Shown here: positions 59,047 to 64,000 of the stretch, piece by piece
Numbering within the stretch: position 1 is the first letter of the stretch
Layout of the letters: each line of letters starts with the position of its first letter
Assembly (NCBI GenBank): GCA_003669055.1
Contig: RAYB01000002.1
Span: 62,001 to 126,000, forward strand
Direction: 5' to 3'
Origin: a bacterium 1XD21-70
Lineage (GTDB): Bacteria; Bacillota; Clostridia; Lachnospirales; Lachnospiraceae
Length of the DNA stretch: 64,000 nucleotides
Position numbers and translations under genes: made by a program
The notes under the pieces: model-generated
What the model saw: the letters and a program-made list of their open reading frames with translations, nothing else
Database searches by the model: none
Told to the model about the DNA's origin: nothing

Positions 59047-60240
59047 ATGAAAACATTGCAGGATTATATTGACAAGCTGAACCGGCTGAATTTTAAGGAG
59101 ATGTACAACAATGACTTTTTCCTCACCTGGGAGAAGTCGGATGATGAGTTGGAGGCGGTGTTTACGGTCGCGGATGCTCTTCGCTTTATGCGGGAGAATA
59201 ATATTTCCACGAAGGTGTTTGAGAGCGGGCTGGGGATCTCCCTGTTCCGGGACAATTCTACCAGAACCCGGTTTTCCTTTGCTTCGGCCTGCAACCTGCT
59301 GGGGCTGGAAGTCCAGGACCTGGATGAGGGCAAATCCCAGATTGCCCACGGCGAGACTGTCCGTGAGACGGCAAATATGATTTCTTTTATGGCGGACGTG
59401 ATCGGGATCCGTGATGATATGTATATCGGCAAGGGAAATGCCTATATGCATGAGGTCTCGGATTCCGTGAAGCAGGGAAATGCGGACGGCATCTTGGAGC
59501 AGCGCCCAACCCTGGTGAACTTACAGTGCGATATCGACCATCCGACCCAGGCGATGGCGGATGCCCTGCACCTGATCCACGAGTTCGGCGGCATTGAGAA
59601 CCTGAAGGGCAAAAAGGTGGCCATGAGCTGGGCCTACTCTCCTTCCTATGGCAAGCCCCTCTCGGTTCCCCAGGGCATCATCGGCCTGATGACCCGCTTC
59701 GGCATGGACGTGGTGCTGGCCCATCCGGAAGGCTATGAGGTTATGCCGGAAATCGAAGAGGTGGCAAAGGCCAATGCCGAGAAATCCGGCGGTTCCTTTA
59801 CCCGCACCAACAGCATGGCTGAGGCCTTCAAGGACGCGGATGTGGTTTACCCGAAAAGCTGGGCGCCCTTCGCTGCCATGGAAAAACGCACCAGCCTTTA
59901 CGGGGAAGGCGACATGGAGGGCATCAAGGCGCTGGAGAAAGAACTGCTGGCACAGAATGCCAACCACAAGGACTGGTGCTGCACCGAAAACCTGATGAAG
60001 ACCACCAAGGACGGCAAAGCGCTGTACCTGCACTGCCTGCCCGCGGATATCAATGATGTCAGCTGCAAGGAAGGGGAGGTGGAGGCTTCTGTCTTTGACC
60101 GCTACCGCAACCCCCTCTATAAGGAAGCCAGCTACAAGCCTTATGTGATCGCTGCCATGATCTTCCTAAGCAAATTTAAAAACCCCCAGGAAATCCTTAA
60201 AAAGCTGGAAGGCCGGGGAAGCCGGAGAATTTTTGAATAA
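59047..60240 (+). CDS. ygeW: YgeW knotted carbamoyltransferase
   Basis: 397 residues. The carbamoyl-phosphate loop is FRDNSTRTRFSFASA (STRTR) and the second-domain motifs include DIDHPTQAMADALHL and LHCLPADINDV. The aspartate/ornithine carbamoyltransferase fold with longer connecting loops marks YgeW. It probably works backward in catabolism, releasing carbamoyl phosphate from a ureido intermediate. Carbamate kinase then converts this to ATP, and its gene follows 41 bp downstream. ATG 59047 has AAGGAGA upstream. No promoter was clear in the 123-bp gap after ygeY. Confidence 0.9.
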   Translation: MKTLQDYIDKLNRLNFKEMYNNDFFLTWEKSDDELEAVFTVADALRFMRENNISTKVFESGLGISLFRDNSTRTRFSFASACNLLGLEVQDLDEGKSQIAHGETVRETANMISFMADVIGIRDDMYIGKGNAYMHEVSDSVKQGNADGILEQRPTLVNLQCDIDHPTQAMADALHLIHEFGGIENLKGKKVAMSWAYSPSYGKPLSVPQGIIGLMTRFGMDVVLAHPEGYEVMPEIEEVAKANAEKSGGSFTRTNSMAEAFKDADVVYPKSWAPFAAMEKRTSLYGEGDMEGIKALEKELLAQNANHKDWCCTENLMKTTKDGKALYLHCLPADINDVSCKEGEVEASVFDRYRNPLYKEASYKPYVIAAMIFLSKFKNPQEILKKLEGRGSRRIFE

Positions 60241-60281
60241 AACCTGATGTCCCAAAACAAGGGCAGAAAGAAGGAACCGCT

Positions 60282-61220
60282 ATGAGTAAAAAACGTATTG
60301 TCATCGCCCTAGGCGGCAATGCGCTGGGAAACACCCTGCCGGAACAGTATCTGGCTATCCAGGAAACCTCCCGGGCGATTGCCGACCTGGTAGAGGAAGG
60401 GAACGAGGTCATCATCTCCCATGGGAACGGGCCGCAGGTCGGCATGATCAACAATGCCATGGCCGCCTACTCTAAGACTGACCCGTCCCACCCCTCACTC
60501 ACTCCCCTCTCCGTCTGCGTTGCCATGAGCCAGGCCTACATCGGCTATGACCTGCAGAATGCCCTCAAAGAGGAATTGTTAAACCGCGGCATCCAAAAAA
60601 GCGTGGCCACTGTGATCACCCAGGTGCGGGTGGAGGAAAATGACCCGGCCTTCTTGCACCCCACCAAGCCCATCGGGCATTTCATGACCAAAGAGGAAGC
60701 CGCCAAGGCAGAAAAAAACGGCATCCAGGTGACAGAGGATGCCGGGCGCGGCTACCGCCGGGTAGTGGCTTCCCCCCAGCCTGCCGAGATCGTGGAAATA
60801 GAGACCGTAAAAGATCTCCTAAAAGCCGGTGAAATCGTCATCGCCAGCGGCGGGGGCGGCATCCCGGTTATCCGCAAAGGAAACCACCTAAAGGGCGTGG
60901 GCGCAGTCATTGACAAGGATTTCGCCAGCTGCCTATTGGCAAAGGAACTGGATGCCGACTTTTTGATCATCCTCACTGCCGTGGAGAAGGTAGCGCTTCA
61001 CTTCGGCACACCCAAGGAGACCTGGCTTGGCCAGATCTCCGTACAGGAGGCACAGCAATACGCCGCAGAAGGGCATTTCGCGCCCGGCTCCATGCTCCCG
61101 AAGGTGCAGGCCGGCATCTCCTTCGCCTCCTCCGCGCCGGGGCGCACCGCACTGGTCACCTTGCTGCAGAAAGCCAGGGACGGCGTGAACGGAAAGACCG
61201 GGACAAGGATTGTGGGGTAA
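60282..61220 (+). CDS. arcC: Carbamate kinase
   Basis: 312 residues of the amino-acid-kinase family. The sequence opens KKRIVIALGGNALGNTLPEQ, with SHGNGPQVGMINNAM, PTKPIGHFM, ASGGGGIPVI and VIDKDFASCLLAKEL, all typical of carbamate kinase. It transfers phosphate from carbamoyl phosphate to ADP, giving ATP, CO2 and ammonia. It is the energy-yielding last step of this arm, next to YgeW. ATG 60282 has AAAGGAA upstream. The gene ends facing the oppositely oriented fusion gene at 61247; an inverted repeat covers both ends (61233-61270). Confidence 0.93.
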   Translation: MSKKRIVIALGGNALGNTLPEQYLAIQETSRAIADLVEEGNEVIISHGNGPQVGMINNAMAAYSKTDPSHPSLTPLSVCVAMSQAYIGYDLQNALKEELLNRGIQKSVATVITQVRVEENDPAFLHPTKPIGHFMTKEEAAKAEKNGIQVTEDAGRGYRRVVASPQPAEIVEIETVKDLLKAGEIVIASGGGGIPVIRKGNHLKGVGAVIDKDFASCLLAKELDADFLIILTAVEKVALHFGTPKETWLGQISVQEAQQYAAEGHFAPGSMLPKVQAGISFASSAPGRTALVTLLQKARDGVNGKTGTRIVG

Positions 61221-61232
61221 ATGCCGGCAGCA

Positions 61233-61270
61233 GGCAGGGCATTTGGCTAGAATTTGTGGAATGCCCTGCC
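61233..61270. terminator. Inverted repeat between converging genes
   Basis: GGCAGGGCATT (61233-61243) and AATGCCCTGCC (61260-61270) form a perfect 11-bp stem. The right arm lies inside the last codons of the leftward gene. No T-run follows on either strand. Confidence 0.45.
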
Positions 61271-62497
61271 AGGGCCGCCGCATACCGGGCAGCGCTCCGG
61301 GGCTGGCTCCCCTGCCATGACATGGCCGCAAACCGGACAGACATAGATGGCTTCTCCAAAGCCGTCCATGTCTGTTGCTTTTTTCAGGAGGGCAGCATGC
61401 TCCTTTTCTGCCGCGGCTGCCCCTGTGTAAGCCTGCTCTGCCAGGGGGCTGTGATGCTCCCTGGCGTATTCTGCCATCATCCGGTACTGATGCTCATATT
61501 CAAATTCCTCCCCCGGCACAAAGGTCTCCACCGATTCGGCAAATGGCGCCGGGCTGTCAAGCACGGAGTAAAAACTGCGCGCATGGTAATATTCAGAAGC
61601 CGCCAGCGCGCTAAACAGGCCCGCTATCTTATCCATCCCCCTACGCTGTGCGCGGTCGGCAAACATCAGATACTTAAAATGAGCCATCAGCTCACCCTCT
61701 ACGGCCTCTGTCAGCTTCTGCCTCAGCACCCGGTCCTTCCGCTCCCTTCCATAGCAATCCTCCGGGATATCGGCAATCCTGTATTGCAGCACTCCGCCCT
61801 CCTCATAAAAATGGACAATGTGGTGTTCCACGTCACAGGCTCTGATATCCTTTGACACATCCTCAATCATCGCACCTCCGCCGCCTGTGCAGATCAGGCC
61901 GATCCCCTCCACCTCATCCTCAAACCGCGAATGCACATGGCCGCAAAGCAGATACTTCACCTTGTCCTTCCATCTGCCGAATGCCTTTTTCAGCCGCCCG
62001 AATTCTTCCTCTGAGACACTGTTGGCAATAAAATGATTGGGCACCGGGATGTGGAACGCAACAACCGCCTGCTTCACATCCTCCCTGGCAAGGACTTCCT
62101 CAAGCAGAGAAAGCCCCTCCTCTTCAAACCTGCGGGCGGCATTGTCTAACACCACCACGGCAAAATGTTCTGTCAGCAAGGCATAGTTCTTCCGCCCGAA
62201 ATAATCTGTATAATCCCCTGTGTCATGGTTCCCCCTCAGGCAGTACACATCATTTTCTGCCAGGCTCTCTGTGATCATCTGGATCCTCTGATAGTAATGC
62301 TTCGTCCCTGCCGGTACCAAATCCCCCACAATCAGGGTGATATCGTCCTTGCTGCTCTCCTCTAAAGCGCCTGCATACACCTTCATATTGTATGTCCCCA
62401 GCCCCTCGCACCCCGGATCCCCGATCACCCCTATGGAGTGCACACCTGGAAGGTGTATAATCGGCTCTGTTACTTTGATCATCTTTTCTGCATTCAT
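61247..62497 (-). CDS. Calcineurin-like metallophosphoesterase fused to rubrerythrin and rubredoxin-like domains
   Basis: 416 residues. Residues 1-250 form a metallophosphoesterase (IGVIGDPG, IVGDLVP, LRGNHDTGDY, VAFHIPVPNH, LLCGHVHSRF). Residues 255-375 look like the rubrerythrin di-iron helical bundle (EAVEGELMAHFKYLMFADRA, AASEYYHARSF, and EKEHAALL). The C-terminus has CPVCGHVMAGEPAPERCPVC, a rubredoxin-like iron site. Rubrerythrins reduce peroxide in anaerobes. The fusion suggests a phosphoesterase controlled by, or protected from, oxidants. The first metal motif reads GDPG where GDxH is usual, so metal binding may be altered. ATG 62497 follows GGAGA. Confidence 0.78.
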   Translation of the reverse strand: MNAEKMIKVTEPIIHLPGVHSIGVIGDPGCEGLGTYNMKVYAGALEESSKDDITLIVGDLVPAGTKHYYQRIQMITESLAENDVYCLRGNHDTGDYTDYFGRKNYALLTEHFAVVVLDNAARRFEEEGLSLLEEVLAREDVKQAVVAFHIPVPNHFIANSVSEEEFGRLKKAFGRWKDKVKYLLCGHVHSRFEDEVEGIGLICTGGGGAMIEDVSKDIRACDVEHHIVHFYEEGGVLQYRIADIPEDCYGRERKDRVLRQKLTEAVEGELMAHFKYLMFADRAQRRGMDKIAGLFSALAASEYYHARSFYSVLDSPAPFAESVETFVPGEEFEYEHQYRMMAEYAREHHSPLAEQAYTGAAAAEKEHAALLKKATDMDGFGEAIYVCPVCGHVMAGEPAPERCPVCGGPGRAFHKF

Positions 62498-62675
62498 AAT
62501 TGTTGGTCTCCGTTTTTTAGTGTTACCGCTTTATCGATATTTTCCGCTTGGCATTTGCAAAATCCGCCTTTTTGTTTTTGTGTTTCTCATTATAACACAA
62601 TTCTAAAGGCGTGGAAATAGGGAACTTTACCGGACCGGTTTCATCCGCCCCCGCAGCCGGAGACTCTATAAAAAT

Positions 62676-62712
62676 AGAGTGGAAAATTTGTTTTCTGCAA
62701 CTTTTCCACTCT
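62676..62712 (-). terminator. Terminator of the PTS operon
   Basis: AGAGTGGAAAA (62676-62686) and TTTTCCACTCT (62702-62712) form a perfect 11-bp stem, followed on the minus strand by ATTTTTATAG. Confidence 0.8.
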
Positions 62713-62743
62713 TCCTGGCTAAAACCTTTCCCTACATTCTACG

Positions 62744-63058
62744 CTACGACGCCATTTTTTTATAAACCTCAATCAGCTCCTCCGCCAAAACCCGGAAGGT
62801 TTCTGCACTCATCAGCTGGTCTTCTGCGTGCATGAGGATAAGGCCGGATTCCTCCAGTTTTCCGTTGGCATCCAGTGTCAAGAGGTCTGCATGGATGTGG
62901 TGGCCCTGGGTATAGGCTTCATCGCCCTGCCTGATTTGTTCCTGCGCGTCTTCAAAATCTCCTTTTTTCGCGCACTGCACGGCATTGATAAAGCATGATC
63001 TTGCCGTGCCCACATAAGTAATAATCCCAAAACATGCGGTTTCAAATTCTGCGGTCAT
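62744..63058 (-). CDS. PTS lactose/cellobiose-family EIIA component
   Basis: 104 residues, the usual size of a stand-alone EIIA of the lactose/chitobiose family. The phosphorylated histidine lies in TQGHHIHADLLT, and the helical pattern ITYVGTARSCFINAVQCAKK fits the three-helix bundle that trimerises. It passes phosphate from HPr to an EIIB protein for sugar uptake through the EIIC gene directly upstream (13 bp). The EIIB gene is not in view and probably lies beyond the right edge. ATG 63058 follows AAAGGAGG. Substrate is likely a beta-glucoside or chitobiose-type disaccharide. Confidence 0.9.
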   Translation of the reverse strand: MTAEFETACFGIITYVGTARSCFINAVQCAKKGDFEDAQEQIRQGDEAYTQGHHIHADLLTLDANGKLEESGLILMHAEDQLMSAETFRVLAEELIEVYKKMAS

Positions 63059-63070
63059 TTTGTCCTCCTT

Positions 63071-64000
63071 TTACCATTCATCGTCCTGTGCTTCTTGTTC
63101 TGCTTTTGCTTCTTCCACCAGGTTCAGCTTATCGACCCTCCGCACAAACGGAAAATAAACCAGGAAGGATAAGCTGAGGATTATCAGCTGCAAAAGCGCT
63201 GTGCGCCAGCCCCCGATCAGAAATCCCGAGATAATCGGCGGGCATGTCCAGGGAACCTGGACGGCGCCGTAGAGCGGGCAAAGCCCGGTGTAGAGCGCCA
63301 CATACTGGAGCACACAGGCAATCACAGGCATGGCGATAAACGGGAATGCCAGCATGGGGTTCATAACAATGGGAATACCGAACAAAATCGGTTCGTTAAT
63401 ATTAAACAATGCGGGCACCATTTCCAGCCTTCCCAGTGTTTTTAACTGCTTGGATTTTGCAAAGAAGAACATGTAAATCACAAGCCCGATGGTAATTCCC
63501 GCACCGGTGGTATTGATAAACTGGTCTAAAAACTGCATGGTTACAATGTGGCCTCCGTTTTTGACCGTCAGTTCGATCCCCTTATCAATCAAAGCCTGGT
63601 TTTCCAGGCCATTGGCCTGGAGAATGCCGGTCATAATGCCTCCGACGATGGTCGAGCCGTGGACGCCGAAGAACCATAAAAACGGGGTCAAAAAACACAT
63701 CAGGACGGCTCCGCCAATGGAGTCTGTCATGCTCTGGAGAGGCGTCTGAATCACATTGTAAATCCCTTCCATCGCCGTCATATGGAATCCCATGGAAAAA
63801 ATCCCGTGGACAACGGTTGCTCCGGTCACGATGACGGCTCCGGGAACCAGCGCCGAGAAGGCATTGGATACCCCGTCAGGGACACCTGCCGGCATCTTGA
63901 TTTTAATATTCCTTTTCAGAAACCAGCAGTAGACATAGGCCACAATCAGCCCTACAATAATTGCGCCCACCATGCCTTTTCCCGCTGTCCAGCTTTTATC
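63071..64000 (-). CDS. PTS cellobiose-family EIIC permease, C-terminal part (gene starts beyond the window)
   Basis: The visible 309 residues include several membrane spans and CelB-type motifs: SALVPGAVIVTGATVVHGI, FFGVHGSTIVGGIMTGIL, GAGITIGLVIYMF and the substrate-site segment NINEPILFGIPIVMNPMLAF. The frame is open to the right edge, so the N-terminus is missing. It transports and helps phosphorylate a disaccharide in the PTS, coupled to the EIIA downstream. An unrelated ATG near 63973 is internal and should not be taken as the start. Confidence 0.9.
   Translation of the reverse strand, partial: DKSWTAGKGMVGAIIVGLIVAYVYCWFLKRNIKIKMPAGVPDGVSNAFSALVPGAVIVTGATVVHGIFSMGFHMTAMEGIYNVIQTPLQSMTDSIGGAVLMCFLTPFLWFFGVHGSTIVGGIMTGILQANGLENQALIDKGIELTVKNGGHIVTMQFLDQFINTTGAGITIGLVIYMFFFAKSKQLKTLGRLEMVPALFNINEPILFGIPIVMNPMLAFPFIAMPVIACVLQYVALYTGLCPLYGAVQVPWTCPPIISGFLIGGWRTALLQLIILSLSFLVYFPFVRRVDKLNLVEEAKAEQEAQDDEW

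Overview
The window looks like chromosome of a spore-forming, anaerobic gut Firmicute, most likely a Lachnospiraceae/Clostridium cluster XIVa member. The evidence is the start of a sigma-G gene at the left edge, strong AGGAGG-type ribosome binding sites, oxygen-sensitive and selenium-associated enzymes, a PTS, sugar ABC importers and a gut-type beta-glucuronidase. No rRNA, tRNA or CRISPR array was found.

Layout. 1-2.8 kb: partial sigG, a 1.1 kb gap with an orphan promoter, and pncB. 2.8-10.3 kb: a glucuronide operon (LacI regulator, ABC importer, unknown alpha-helical protein, GH2 beta-glucuronidase). 10.3-12.4 kb: an AT-rich accessory island with a type I toxin and antisense RNA, a broken resolvase and hicAB. 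Part of it is bounded by a duplicated 3' end of the GGGtGRT gene. 12.4-14.1 kb: GGGtGRT protein and its Fe-S scaffold-like partner. 14.3-16.8 kb: a queuosine/queuine salvage operon under a preQ1-I riboswitch. 16.8-22.1 kb: an NRPS-like A-T-C protein and a divergent glycosyltransferase-like gene. 22.1-41.6 kb: fifteen same-strand genes for molybdate uptake, molybdenum cofactor synthesis, a molybdenum hydroxylase, a purine permease, a TetR regulator, hydantoinase, YgfK and SsnA. 41.8-47.4 kb: 8-oxoguanine deaminase, SLC13 transporter, AssT-like sulfotransferase and a Crp/Fnr regulator. 47.5-55.3 kb: a sigma-54 activator and a MalY/AbgT/M24 peptidase/CoA-disulfide reductase operon with one sigma-54 promoter. 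55.5-61.2 kb: YheO-like regulator, ygeX, ygeY, ygeW and carbamate kinase. 61.2-64 kb: a metallophosphoesterase-rubrerythrin fusion and a PTS cellobiose-type operon.

How it fits together. The 22-41 kb and 55-61 kb arms together match the purine/urate degradation cluster known from gut anaerobes. Purines enter through the NCS2 permease and are oxidised by the Mo enzyme. Rings are opened by SsnA and hydantoinase, YgeY/YgeX/YgeW dismantle the nitrogen-rich intermediates, and carbamate kinase makes ATP. The exact step order is inference. The arms are about 14 kb apart, but both promoters carry the same A/T palindrome just upstream of a TTGACA -35. A second, TetR-type palindrome recurs upstream of the permease, ssnA and ygeY. 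The sigma-54 module sits between the arms and appears to be separately regulated.
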